Shown here: piece by piece, positions 10,892 to 23,400 of the stretch
Layout of the letters: each line of letters opens with the position of its first letter
Numbering within the stretch: position 1 is the stretch's first letter
Source: Liolophura sinensis
Taxonomy: Eukaryota; Mollusca; Polyplacophora; Chitonida; Chitonidae
Length of the DNA stretch: 64,000 bases
NCBI RefSeq assembly: GCF_032854445.1
Contig: NC_088303.1
Span: 17,429,501-17,493,500 of the forward strand
Reading direction: 5' to 3'
Notes under the pieces: model-generated
Databases searched by the model: none
The model's input: only the letters and a program-made list of their open reading frames with translations
Told to the model about the DNA's origin: nothing
Position numbers and translations under genes: made by a program

Positions 10892-12979
10892 TTACAAATA
10901 TCTAGCGTATGTGTGATCTGTTGGGGTGTTGTCCAGTTGTCCCTTGGCATAGTCAGTTTTCTCTTCTGGATTTGAAAGCCTGTACTCAATGTGCTCTCGG
11001 AGTTTTCTGGCTGTATTGCGGAGTGATCTCCCCTTAACTGTCTGTCGCTTCTTATAAACCTTGTGGTACTGGTTCACCCTTTCAATCTGTTGTACTGTTT
11101 TCTCGCTCCTAGGTGAAATACTGGCGCCGACAGCTTGGAGTTTGGCAGCCGTGGACTTGTCCTGGCCATTGTTAAGTCTGTGGATTGTGGACGCCGCCCT
11201 TCCCTCCATATTTCTGCTGTAGTTTACATTCTTGGGCAAGGAGACGCTGAGTGATCTGTTGACAGCTTCGCACTTTTGAGTACTGGTGTTCATCCGGAGA
11301 CTGGTGACGGCTGTCTCGCTCAACCTCATGTGCAGTACTTCGGTCAATAGTTTCCTGTCGTTGTCATCCATGTTGAAAGGGCAGAGTTTACTGGCGGATA
11401 AAAACAGGGATCTCTCCCACCAGCTGCTGGTTTCCCCTCCGGAGCAAACCACACTGTTCCTGCGGCATTTGGAACAGTCCCCACCGTAACACCTGACCGT
11501 TGCATCCACAACCCTGGGTAGGTAAGCTTTTATTTTCCTTATGTCACCAATGTGCTCAGACATAAGTTGAGAAAATATCAAGCTACACCTGGCCTTAACA
11601 TCCTGACTCAACACCTTCTGTGCTTTCTTCCTGGCTTCCCTCGTTCGGCCCTGTCCTTCAAACATGGCATCGCTGAACTTAGCCTGGTTACATTTCTTGA
11701 ACTGGGATCTACCAAGGTGCGTGGGGTCTGCTAACCGTTCGACCTCCCACAGTGGCTCGACCAGTCGGATGCCGTCCTCCACTCCCTTGGCTGACCTGGA
11801 GTCGCCGTCCGTGGTTACGTGCTTGGCTAAAACACCTTGCCTCGCCAATCCCTCGCCAATCTCGTTCCCCATATTATACTCGGACCAGGGGGCATGTGGG
11901 TTTGTGTTCGCTGTGCACTCCTCGTGTCCTCCAGGGCACTTTACTTGGAAGCCTTTTCCTCTCAGCCAGGACCCAGTCCAACACAATTTATTCTTCAGTG
12001 CTGCGGAGACAATGTATTGCTTGTCTGTTGATGTCTCCACTGCCAGGGAAATGGCTTGTGAAGCATTCTGGCCCGGTTTCTTGGGACTGGTTATGGTAAT
12101 GCTGTTGTAGCGAGTGTCTGTGGCCAGATCTATTGTGCTGTCATCCTCTCCTCTTTGCCTTTTGTATGCCTTTACCTCTTCCACCTTATTTGCCATATCC
12201 TCTCTGTTCAGCTTTGCGATTGCAGATGCGACATGGTTTGCAGTGCGATGCATGTTCCTACGAGTGGCAGGCGGCACGTCCATCGCTGCAAATAGGAGTC
12301 TGGCTCGGGTGTTCCCCATTGGTGTGTCCTGGAGGCCTACTTGAAGAGCTCGGTTCACCGCTGCAGCTTTTTGGCCAGGTCTGTTGCATTCTACCTCTTT
12401 GTAGAATTTGTGGAAGCCAGATACATAGTCACAGTCACAGCACTTAAAACTGAACGCCCAGGCTAAACCCCACTTTTTCTCTGCAGCTATCTCTAACCTG
12501 GGCAGTGGACAGTGGTCCTTGGTCTCACTGTGCTCAAGCATAACTTTGTTCCATATACACACCATTTTCTGTATGTCTATGAGTCGCATTCCTTCAGCAG
12601 CCCATTCCCGCTCATGGGTATCTCTGTCTGATCCAGCCGTGGAATCTACCTTGCACCGTCTTGGCCGCTGTATTCTCTTTGTGTCAGGCTGGTGTGTTCT
12701 TACAGCCTCCTGATTGGGCTGGAAATCTGTGTCCATCAAGGAACACCCAGGCAGAGGATTCAGCATGTCTGTAACTGCTGACAGGTTATTTGAGCGATCC
12801 TGGGCCTTTCCAGCTTGAAATCTAGACTGTTTCCTCTTTCTGTCTCCCTTCATGGTGTTTTGGGGTAGATTGTTTGCCTTGTTAACTGTCAGACTGACCA
12901 ATATAGGTGTACTTGGTGGCTGCCTGATTGGAAATGTTAAATTCATATTTTTCCTCTGTTGTAGATGCCAATGTGACAC
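10892..12979 (-). CDS. Mutator-like superfamily DDE transposase, intact 695 codons
   Basis: A single uninterrupted frame. Residues 170-190 carry a Cys cluster (FKCCDCDYVSGFHKFYKEV), then RPGQKAAAVNRALQVGL and PMGNTRARLLF. Candidate catalytic acids are D288 (ATDTRYN), D391 or D393 (TTDGDSRSAKG) and E571 (KCEAVNRS). A (C/D)-x2-H motif, D418-PT-H421, falls between the second and third, as in the Mutator/hAT/Kolobok-type DDE clan. A second zinc-like cluster lies at 497-512 (C-x4-C-x2-C-x6-C). The protein matches the 'Mutator-like transposase domain' proteins common in marine invertebrates. Start is uncertain: Met1 (12977-12979) or Met43 (12851-12853), which opens a basic MKGDRKRKQ stretch. It probably cuts and joins the block's ends. 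Integrity of the frame suggests recent activity. Confidence 0.85.
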   Translation of the reverse strand: MSHWHLQQRKNMNLTFPIRQPPSTPILVSLTVNKANNLPQNTMKGDRKRKQSRFQAGKAQDRSNNLSAVTDMLNPLPGCSLMDTDFQPNQEAVRTHQPDTKRIQRPRRCKVDSTAGSDRDTHEREWAAEGMRLIDIQKMVCIWNKVMLEHSETKDHCPLPRLEIAAEKKWGLAWAFSFKCCDCDYVSGFHKFYKEVECNRPGQKAAAVNRALQVGLQDTPMGNTRARLLFAAMDVPPATRRNMHRTANHVASAIAKLNREDMANKVEEVKAYKRQRGEDDSTIDLATDTRYNSITITSPKKPGQNASQAISLAVETSTDKQYIVSAALKNKLCWTGSWLRGKGFQVKCPGGHEECTANTNPHAPWSEYNMGNEIGEGLARQGVLAKHVTTDGDSRSAKGVEDGIRLVEPLWEVERLADPTHLGRSQFKKCNQAKFSDAMFEGQGRTREARKKAQKVLSQDVKARCSLIFSQLMSEHIGDIRKIKAYLPRVVDATVRCYGGDCSKCRRNSVVCSGGETSSWWERSLFLSASKLCPFNMDDNDRKLLTEVLHMRLSETAVTSLRMNTSTQKCEAVNRSLSVSLPKNVNYSRNMEGRAASTIHRLNNGQDKSTAAKLQAVGASISPRSEKTVQQIERVNQYHKVYKKRQTVKGRSLRNTARKLREHIEYRLSNPEEKTDYAKGQLDNTPTDHTYARYL

Positions 12980-13810
12980 CCTTTGATGTGACTGTGTAGA
13001 GTAATAACCTGCTGTGAGACAACAGCAATGGTGCAGGGAGGTTTTTGCATGGTGAGGTGGTCAGCCAATCAGCAGTCATGGGGGAGGAGGGCAGGGGGGG
13101 GGGATGCCTGGCTGGGTGGTCTTTTAAAGGGTTTCATCATGCTATTCAGTGGGGAACTGGGATACTAGTCTTTTCTTAAGTCCTGTCCACTAAAAAAGTG
13201 CCTGTGAGTAGGTCTTCATCACCTTGAGGCATTATTCTTGCTTTGATTTTGGTCACAAATTATTGTTCCGAAATCGTGACAATCCGCTTTGATACCCCCT
13301 ACCACACTGTCAGTCAATTTTTTTCACATAGTTGCTGAAGTAAATGTCTTATATTTTGACATTTAATTGTCAGATAAATTGCCTATATTTTGATGTATGC
13401 TTTGACACTTTTGGTTTGTAACTTTCATATTTAAAGCTGCTCTGAGTAGAAAAGTCTTCTTAAAAATGTATATTTCTCTAAATGGTTGCTTTTGAAAAGT
13501 CTAAAGTGCTCTGTCAATGTGATTTTTTTAACTTTTCTTGCAGATAAACATCTTGTCTTTCCAAAACAGTTGACCTGATGGAGATATCTTGAACGGTATA
13601 TGCACTGCAAAGCTTCAAAGTTTACCCTTCAGAGTTTTTTCACCCTGAAAAAAAGACACATGTCCAAGATGGGGGTACCCCAACTTGAATTCATTCAACT
13701 CCAAAGTTTCTGCATGTATCAAGCCCTAATTTTGCCTGTGAGGTTCAGAAGTGTCAGGAATTGTGTGGTGCAAAAATTATTGATTTTGAAAAAAGGTGGC
13801 TGGTGTGATA
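12980..13810. other. Upstream region of the transposase gene
   Basis: Non-coding DNA between the transposase start and the right 459-bp repeat. It should hold the transposase promoter. I see a G-rich run (13092-13103) but no clear TATA box or recognisable gene. Confidence 0.5.
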
Positions 13811-14269
13811 GGACACAGACCCCCATTACAACTTCCGTTTTTCGGTAGGGACGATTGTAGTTCTGTGAATTTTAGGGTATAAAGTCTTTTTTTGCTCCCA
13901 GGCGTCCATTTTTGGTGCACAGGTGCATGCTTGGTATTAAAATGCTGGAAACTGTCTAAACTTTGAGGAGGTATGAGCTTTATTGATGAAAGTTTGAAAC
14001 TCTGGGCGAGAGGACACAAGGTGTGAGGTAGTGATGAGGCTGCGAGTGACGTCCCCTTGGCGTTGCTAGGCACGCCTCCCAGCTGCCGGCATGGAAAGGT
14101 CCAGATTTTGACGGTCAACCTATGTCAAGATTTTTATGGCTTCTTTCTCACAGGCTGGGCCAGGTATGCACCAAAGCTTATTGGCCACGGAATGTTTGGG
14201 ACTGAGCTACAGTGCTAGACGTTAACATTGTCGCTTATGGAAAATTAATGGGGGTCCGAGGCCTGTACT
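13811..14269 (+). repeat. 459-bp direct repeat, right copy
   Basis: Same sequence and orientation as 9683-10141. It ends 141 bp before the SAMHD1 start codon, so it occupies the position expected of that gene's proximal promoter or 5' UTR. TGACGTCC falls near 14047 and ATTGGCCA near 14180. Confidence 0.95.
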
Positions 14270-14410
14270 TAAAGCGGCGAGTTTGAACGGTGACAGTCGG
14301 ATTACGCACAGCTCATTATCAGCTTACGTTCGTTTTTCGGCAACCTGCAGCTGAAACGGTAGTGCTCACATGTCAGATTAAATGTACATTTTATCCAATT
14401 TTAACTGAGT

Positions 14411-17400
14411 ATGCTGAAAAACAATGACAAGAGAACCGCGAAGGACGATAATGCTGCGTACACTGACGTGGACAGTACAACACCACCACCATGTGCAAAG
14501 CGACCCCGGATAGATGCCTGGAACGTGACAATACAGCCGGACAACTGGACAGTTGAACAAATGAGGAATTATTTAGAAAGCTGTGGCCTTCGGGATATTG
14601 GGCAGGTCTTCAAAGGTAACTGATTACTTAGCCTTTTATGCTTTTGTTTTTATCCTTAGCGATAGTCCATTGCTGCAATCTTCTGTAGCGGTGCCGGCGA
14701 GGACAGGGAAGTAGAACGAGGAACTCCAAAAACTCCTTTACATGAAGTGCACATACACTTCAAGGTCACAGAAGAAAACGATGTGTTCTACTGCCATTTG
14801 AACCTTCTGCGTAACTCGTCCTCGAGTCTCCCATAGAGGGAGGCACAACTATGAGGCTTCAGAGTGTTCAATGTACGTTACCGACACCGCAGGGACTGCT
14901 TAGTGTTTAGAGATATGAGGCTTGGTCAGGCCCTTGACGCAAGGGCTCTCGACACTGTCTCAGGCGAACAGCCAGAACTCGTGTTTTGACAGACCTCTCA
15001 ACCTAAAATGTTCCCAAGGAGTGAGATTGGGTTACTATCCCAGCCAATTAGGCGAGGGTCCTGGAAGCTCTGGGGTTCTAGATTGCCGGAGATGCATTCT
15101 AGCTCATTTCCGGAGAATAAAACTGCAAATCATTAGACAGCGGCCCCTGGAAGCTCTGGGGTTCTAGATTGCCCGAGACGCATTCTAGCTCATTTCCAGA
15201 GAATAAAACTGCAAATCATTAAGCAATGTTAACTTACGGTTTTTACAATATCTTGTAAGTCCAAGAGTGAACTTACTGTAGGCCCTATTACAATGTGGAA
15301 TTGTTAGGAAACTTTCCGTATTCTACTTCGTTTTGGATCTCGTTTTAGGCGCTTTGATGCAAATCTATACAGATTTTGTGGGGAAAATCAATACTAATAA
15401 CCAACACCATTTGTCAGATTGGAAACTGTATTTCCCTGAAATTATTCAAATTGTGGAAACAATCCAAATACACAACAAACCGAAGATAATGTACAATGCA
15501 TGACGTGATCTAAATACCGTGGAGTGGCTTCATAAAATATTTATGAAAATATAATCAGATTAGTCACTTTATAATTAGCCAGTAGTCAGCAACAATTTAC
15601 ACTAGCTAGACGGCATTGTGACTGTTTATAACCTTATAAGGTGACGTGGCACACAGATTTATAATCAGGTGGCGACGCCCGATGAATCATCGATCGGAGG
15701 TAGGTCTAGTGGTAAAACAATTACACTGCCAGTGGTTACAAGAATGTGACTCGTGAGTGCTCTTTTATTATTTGAAAAGATTATTTTTTCTTGTGTAACA
15801 AGTTGTATTCATGAGTGGCCTTCTTGGCGCTGGTTAAGACTTCACTTGGTGGTTCAAATTGGTGACAGTTCGCTAGTTTGATGGTCATCAAAGAGGACAG
15901 CGTGCCCTCTACTCCCAGCGATCCTCGAAAAGCGGTTTTGTTTTTTCTCACCATTGAAAATACCCTCTCCTCGCCAGCGTGGAATGTGGTAGGATAAGTA
16001 TCAATTTAGCCACTTTACTCAACCTTCCAAACCTAGAGCTGCTGTCTACTAATTTAAGAGAGGAAAGATGAACCCAAATGACATCCATCCGGAAATAAGA
16101 CGAAGTCTCGTCCAGTTCCTGGTCATTATCACCTTCAGTAGGTTTGACGCGGGCGCTGTCCCAGATTTGTCCTGGAATGTGACTTTTTTCCAGCATTTGA
16201 TATTCCACAAACTCTTCTTGGAGCTTCTCGATCTCATTCGTTGTTGAGGGGAGATGGTGTGGAAATTTTTTAATGAAGAATTCAATATCATCAAATCCAC
16301 TCTCATCTTTCCTGAAGAAATCAACGAACTGGGCGTGCAGAAGCAGGTTGTCATTTAGTGGAAGTTTTGCAAGACATTCTTTTATAGCTTTCATGTAGAA
16401 TTGACGCACTGCCGAATAGAACTCAGTAACTTCCCTTGGTGATACGTCACCATCATTCAACAACTTCTGAACTTTCTGTTTTGTCACAAAACCAATGAAG
16501 AGCTGATCATCCTTCAGTTGATTCATTGTCTCAGAATAGTTGACACTCATCAGATCAATCCCGGCAGCTTTCATATGCTGAATGGTGATGAACTTCCCCA
16601 TCAACTTCATCAGAAATCTGCGGAGCTGGTGGTAGATTGTGTAAATACAAGGGTCTTCTCTTTGAAGGAACCTATTCACGGCTGTGAACGTTGGCAGGAC
16701 AGCGTTGTAGAACAGTAAATAGATTTCTGTCATTGGATCATTGAACAGATCTTTCAATCGTTTGAAACGAGGTATACTCTCACTGTTTGAGAGGAAGTAG
16801 CTCTTCAGGACGGGGTACATTTGAAGAATTCTCTTCACAGCTATTTCCAGACTTAGCCAACGTGTATTAACATGTTTTATCACTTGATGATACTTGACAT
16901 CACAGAAGTCTGCAAACTCAACAAGCATTGACTTTCTTTTTGTACTTTTGTCAAAATAATAAAAGACATCAATGCACATATCCTCAACGTCAAAACCAGA
17001 AAAGTCAGAAAATGAACTAGATGCCCTACAAGCCACATTGTGCACAAGATGACATGGGCACCCCATGAAATAACAGTTAGCGTTTTGTTGTTTTACCCTT
17101 GTAAATATAGAGTTCCTAACCCCAAGATTAACACTGGTGTTGTCGACACCAAAGCCAACACAGTTGATCCACGGGATTCCATTTTAGTTTAGAACCTGGT
17201 CGATTTTATTGAATATCGCTTGAGCGGTCGCTGAATCTCTTCCTTTAGTGGCACACATGTCCAAAAATCGGCTTTCCTCTCTGCCGCAGCTCACATCAAA
17301 AATCCGCACTGTTACGGGATTCATTTTGTCTAAACCTACATCATTGGAGCCATCCGTAAGTAGCGAATAAGGGTTGTTCTTCATGACACCAACAAGTTCC

Positions 17401-20400
17401 CTCAGAAAATAAGGTGCGATGGAACCGTTTATCATACAAGTTGATTTTGTTGCTGCCGATGCATACTTCTTCGCAATTTGAGAATCGGGGAACATATCTG
17501 AGAAAAGCGGACTTAAATGATTTGAGAATGCCAAGGGAATGTTTTATTGGCCAACAGCGTTGCCATCTTAACTTCTGCACGAATCACCTGTAATATAAAA
17601 ATACATTGATATTTGAATAAGCACAGCACTTATATGAAAACAATAATAGCATGTCCATGGCTTTAATGATTGTTTGATTGAATGGAGTTTTATGCCGTGC
17701 TCCAGATTATTTCACTCATATGACAGCGTTAATGTGGCAGGAAACCGGGCGGTGCCCGGCAGGAACTTGCGACCTCCTGCAGGTTGCTGGCAAACCTTAA
17801 TTTGCACGGAAAGCTGGAGACAAAGTCAACGGGAACTGAATATGAACTCACAACCTCATTGGTGTGCGCCTTCAGCGATCATTGTGCGTTGCACGGTAAC
17901 CGCTCGGGCACGGAATGGTCTTAATGAAAAACGTTGTTTTGTTTTCGAGGGTAGTAGGTGAGTGTGAGAATCATTACATAATGGTTTTAATAAGGGAGAT
18001 ACATCGCAAAAACAAACAAATAATAGATGAACCTACTAATGTCCTTCTCAACACTCGGCAGTCAACATAATTTATCGGTAGGCCCCTAACTGTACGTTCA
18101 TACTGATATCTAACGATAATAATATACAGCACCGGTACTTCAAGGGTAGATAATACCTTCGATGCGATTGCTCAAGTTAATATATAATATGATAATGGCC
18201 TATCGATAACAGAGGTATTGAAAAACAACGAAAAAATAAAGCTTCAAAAGAGTAGAATTAAAAATCACCTTGGTATTCAGGTCAGATGACTGGCCAGCAA
18301 ACATACTGGAAATTGTAGGTTGTTTGCTCTTCGTCTTCACAAATTGCTGATGGGTATCACTGCTGATGTGACGTCCTGATGGGAACAGGACAAATTTCGA
18401 GTACAAATTTTGCAGTAAAACTTAGAACTGTCACCTTCCACAGCGCTGATGAATGGATATTTCTTGATCCATTCTCTATTGAATTTGCTTTTGTAAGTGG
18501 CGGCTCCTGTATATTTGGTCCGTTTTACGGGTAGAATGTCGTCCAAGGTGGAATCGGAATCTGAACTGTGCCGCGTGTCCGACATTTTGACAGATCACGT
18601 GGTGCCAGATATTGCGTGTATCTGAACTGTCGTCGCAATCTCTATCCAGAGTTATCGTTCCTTTTCAATCAGTAGGTGAAGCAGGAACGACAACTCTGGG
18701 GAGATTAAAAATAAACATGCGAAATTCCCTCGGATGACTGAAGACACGACCCATACTTTGGTCAGTTGAATATCATAAGCAAACCAACAATTACCAGTGT
18801 TTTTTTTATTTTTTACCCTAAACCTTCAGAATGCGTGAGATTTTAAAGTAGCTGCGTGAGAGCATGAGATTGAAGCCGAATGCGTGAGTCTCACGCCGAA
18901 TGCGTGAGAGTTGAGAGGTCTGGTTTTGATAAAGTCAAGCTTGCGGAGATCTGCCAAGAATGCCTGTAAGTTTACGTACTTCTGTTTGCAGTATTTTGTT
19001 GAAATTAAAATAAATAAATGTTACAAACATTTAAGTCTGATGTATAGTGGCAAATAAGCAGTTCAACAAGACAAAGAAAGGACTGACTGACATCTTGACA
19101 TTGGAATCATATGAACAAAGCATAAAATATTAAAGTTAAAAAACAGTTTAAAAGTTTCTTCAGTTTATAAAGCGGGTCACATAATTTTTAGAAACATTTC
19201 AGGTAATGCTGGAAGAGGGGTAAATCCGGAACATCGCAAACATTTCTAATTCTGTCTATAAGGTAAATATTTATTGAAGTCACCCGCCCCACCCACACAG
19301 ATGCTGAGCAACAGGCCTGAAAGTCTACATTGTATATACCACTCCACCCAAGCATGCAACAATTGCTTTCCTCTATCATCAACAGGAAAGTTTAAACCTC
19401 GGAAATAACAAGTGTAAAGGTTTCTCTAAACACGACTGCGCACCAGGAGGAGCTTCCTTAAAGCAATGTTGTGACTTTAGTTAGATCGCGATCGTACTTT
19501 ATATGATCGGTTTTACACAATGAGTAGGCTAAAAGAACTCCCAAGAACTCTGAATTCGCGCTTCCTACTCCCAGTCACATGGTGTGTATACATCTTTCAT
19601 TTTGATCTTTTAGTTAGCGTAACCTTATGAAGTCGATTGGAAAGAATATTAGTACTCTGTCAGAGGTAGGCAATATTCTGATTTTCTTAGTTTTCCTAAT
19701 GTTATCAAATGGGCCTTTCTATGAAAATATGCTTCCGACCTCCAGTTCACTCAAGCAGTCAATAACTGGATAGGTTATGTACATTCACATCAGATTTTAT
19801 TTTTCTCAATTGATCGGAAAGTATTTCAAATTTCGGAAAATTGTTTTACAGCGCAGTCTTTTTCAGATCCCTGTAACAACCAAACCGGCTGTCACTCAAA
19901 CATGTGCTCATGGGTCATTTTATAAGCAATTTAGAACCATTCTTGGTGAACAGATTGTTATGATGTACATGTATGTACAGGGAAAAATGCTACACAGAGG
20001 CAATTTATCTGCTCTTTGGAAAAAGCTGCTTTTCAGGACAAGTCAGTGTACATCAGAGCCGGGCAAGACTACATGAAGCCCTTTCATAACTCAATAGACC
20101 ATGCAGCATGCAGTCAGTCATCCGTGACCAGGCTGACTAGCGCCTCCTTCTATTCTACCTCCATGGTGGAGATAACTGCTTGGATGGTTACAAAACTAAA
20201 GTAGGTGTTAGCCCTACGTACATGGCTCCACCTATGCTCACACTCTGGTTGGTCCATACCACCTCCTGTTTTCTTTCCTTGTTATAAAGTAAACTTTACA
20301 ATACATATTTCTCATAAAGTTTTTCACGAACGACATTGTCCAGGTTATATTGTGCCAAAGCAATTGTTGCTTAAAGTGAACACAAAGATAGCCACTAAAG

Positions 20401-23400
20401 CTGAATTAATTAATAAACTAATATTCCAGAAATGTTCACAATGAGAAAATACAAACTAAAATGCCTGATACCCAATCGAAAAGTATCAGCTCAGTTCTGT
20501 GTCCTAGGGGCCTATGTTTCTTTTAGTTTGGCGTTCATTTAGGGCAATGTTCGTGGACTCAAGCCTCCTGTTTTAACAGTTCTGCTTGTCCTCATCCTGC
20601 ATTGATGTAAACATTTGCCCTAGCTGGCTGTACCAACTTCAGAGAATTTATGAACATACCAAGACCTTCTGATTGATAGCAAACTCTTTCATTCGGATTT
20701 TGGGAAGATATTTTCGGAATAAATCTGACTAATAAATCTGCTAAGGAAAACCCGGTACCGCTGAACCTTGTTCCTCAAATACCGAGAATGTGCTGGGAAA
20801 CAACAAAAACCAAGACGAAGGTGTCAAAGTCTGTTTTACCCACAAAAATGAAGACTGTGACAAAAACTGCATATTTCTTGCTGCCATTCTCTTTCACTTC
20901 CTCCACAGAGGTTATGCATTTTAGCCATAGCAGTTGACTTAGACATGTCAAAGCTGCATATGTACAATGTGTCTTATTGTTGCGTGAAGTAGAAATGTAA
21001 AAGTTTGCTGTACATGTATTTTGACATCATACCACTGAGAACAGATTGAAACGTCTTGAAACAAATGTTTCTTTTTCAACATATTAAAAAATGTAAAAAG
21101 AAAAGCAGTAGATCTATAAACCATGCCAAATAATACTTTTATCATGGAAGGAAAGTTTGATAGTTCACCTTTATATAAATTTCAAAAACAAATCTCACAA
21201 GTGAACAAACTCAAATTCTTTTATTTGTAGACATAAACATGATGAAATGATACTACTTGGGAAGGTAAACCTACCGGCTGGTGTGTTGTGTGACACACTT
21301 GATGTTTAGAAAGTCATCTCTACACAGCGAGGTAGAATAACATATATATGTACATGCCCCCTGGAGCAGATTGGCACAGACCTAATAGGGAATGATCAAG
21401 TACAAAATGTTAAATAGCAAAAGTGTATAGGGCCTATGCGAGATACAAGCTCTCTGGAGTTCCACGTGGGGGCACCTGCGCATGTACCAGAAGTCAGTCA
21501 AAAAACTCTCCATTCACTCAATGCTCATGCGCTAAGGCCGTGTACCGCCAGGGTTCTAACCCCAACTTCCAGTATATGCATGAGCACCCCACGTGAAAAT
21601 GAAAATTGTTAACCATTTACTCAAATTTACCATTTAGTCAAATTTTTGTCATATCCTAGATCTTGCCTTACTTTGATCACTGCTCAACAGTATGGGGGGG
21701 AAAGTACAAATGCCAGTTCTGAAAAAATGTTGAAGTTACAGAAAATAATAATAATAAGTTATAGAAAATAATAATAATAATAATGTGTTTATTGTAGACA
21801 AAATGTCCATATTCCATATAAGATTCATAAAAGTGAGTAAAAATTAGGTCAAAAGCTTTTGCCGTTGCTCTGTGAAAACAGAAAGCACAGTCATGTCAGA
21901 TGAGCGCAGGACCTGCAGTACAGGGCCACAACTGCATGGAATAGCTACCTGGTGCATTAGCAATTTATTTCAGTGATATCAAATAAATAAAAATCTACAT
22001 GTATCTGTATATCAGCCAGAGAGACTGAGCCAACCTATTGTACAGCCATGGGTGTTTAGTTTTAAAAACAAAAATTACAGACATGGCTACTGCATGACTG
22101 TGATGCGTGATTTTATCTGGAGGGACATGTTTTGTAAACATGTGAACATGGATGTGTAGTTACATGTACTTTACAAGGCTATTTCCTGGGAAGATTGGAA
22201 TGCACATTGTTGTAATGTGTGACTCTACAAACTGTATAGTTAAACCTGTCGTGAAGATGTAGGCTGGAAATGCATATGATGCCAGCCATTTTATCACTGT
22301 TTCAGTTTATTTTCCATCATGGCATTTATATAATCCCAGTATTTATATTACACTTTTAGTTGTTTTACACCATATTCATGGGAACTGTACTATTTCATGT
22401 ATTTGATAGCGGCGAGTCTTAATAGTTAAGAGTTGTGGACACTATGAGTGAGTGAGTGAGTGCTTGGGGTTTAACAATTTTTCAGTCATATGACAACGAA
22501 GGAATCCTTAGAGTGCCTCCTTGTTGCAGGATGGATTTCCACTGCCCTTTTGTCTAGTGGTGCTTTACTGAGACGCCTTAATGAAGGCAAGTAAGCCGCC
22601 CCGCCCGAGCCATTACACTGATACGGGTCAACCAGTCTTTGCATTATCCTCTTCATGCTGAACGCCAAGCCAGGAATTTACAATTTCCTCTTTTAAGGTC
22701 TTAGATGTGACTCGATCCAGGATTGACATTGGATCTACCATTCCCCAAGTGGACGCTCTACCAACTGTGCTATTGGGGCCGGTGGACACTATGAGAGCTG
22801 TGTACAGAAAATCATCAAGACCTTACAAAAGTACATGTACCTGTACCTGTACATATACAACATTACATATTCCACATACAGTGTACTTCAAAAGATAATC
22901 TGCTAGTCTTATGGAAGTTGAATTTAGAATTCAAAAACAAACCTTTGGTTGAAGGTTCATAATGTAGGTTTAAAATGTAACAGGCTGAACCAGTGCATTG
23001 GTGGAAAGACCACCTGTGTATTAACAACATATCCTTTGTACAAGAGACATTCAGGCATGTACCTGTCAGTGGTGGACGGGTTAATATGCTCTACTTTGGT
23101 AGCCTGAAAGGTGCTAATACCCAGTGGATGTTGACATTGTTACATGTACCTGTCAGTGGTGAACTGGTTAATGTGTTCTACTTTGGTAGCCTGAAAGGTG
23201 CGAGTACCCATTGGATGTTTACATTGTTACATGTACCTACATTTATTTAGTTGTGTATGTGCATAAATATGTGAACCATGGGGCACATCATTTATGAAGA
23301 AAGTGCAACGTATTCCAAGGAAATGTCTTTAAGCTGAATAAGTTATTATTATGCTGCCTGTGCCTACCCAAATGTTTTACAGAAAAAGCTTCCATAGTTA

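Larger units (their letters stand above)
9683..14269. mobile_element. Two-gene mobile block bounded by direct 459-bp repeats
   Basis: The segment comprises the left repeat (9683-10141), a broken His-Cys-box endonuclease gene on +, an intact Mutator-like DDE transposase gene on - converging on it, and the right repeat (13811-14269). No target duplication is visible outside the two repeats, and the right repeat runs into TTAA (14269-14272). Whether the repeats are true termini, two insertions of one small element, or a trace of tandem duplication is not settled by sequence alone. Confidence 0.6.
14990..18922 (-). mobile_element. hAT DNA transposon in SAMHD1 intron 1
   Basis: 3933 bp bounded by perfect 13-bp inverted termini, CAGACCTCTCAAC (14990-15002) and GTTGAGAGGTCTG (18910-18922). 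These have the CAG...CTG outer bases usual for hAT. GTTTTGA directly abuts both ends (14983-14989 and 18923-18929). That is 7 bp instead of the standard 8, so one base may have changed. Inside are a tandem duplication near the left end, a decayed hAT transposase gene on the minus strand, and GCGTGAG/CTCACGC words near the right end (18833-18910). Confidence 0.9.

Noticed and set aside
11286-12713. Plus-strand frames of 60-148 codons inside the transposase gene
   Set aside because: They are shadows of the 695-codon minus-strand transposase frame.
9640-14118. 113-116-codon antisense frame present in both 459-bp repeats
   Set aside because: It shows no domain, and being in both copies reflects the duplication, not independent conservation.
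9683-14269. LTR retrotransposon interpretation of the paired 459-bp repeats
   Set aside because: The repeats lack TG...CA ends, a primer-binding site and polypurine tract, and the interior encodes a DDE transposase and not gag or reverse transcriptase.
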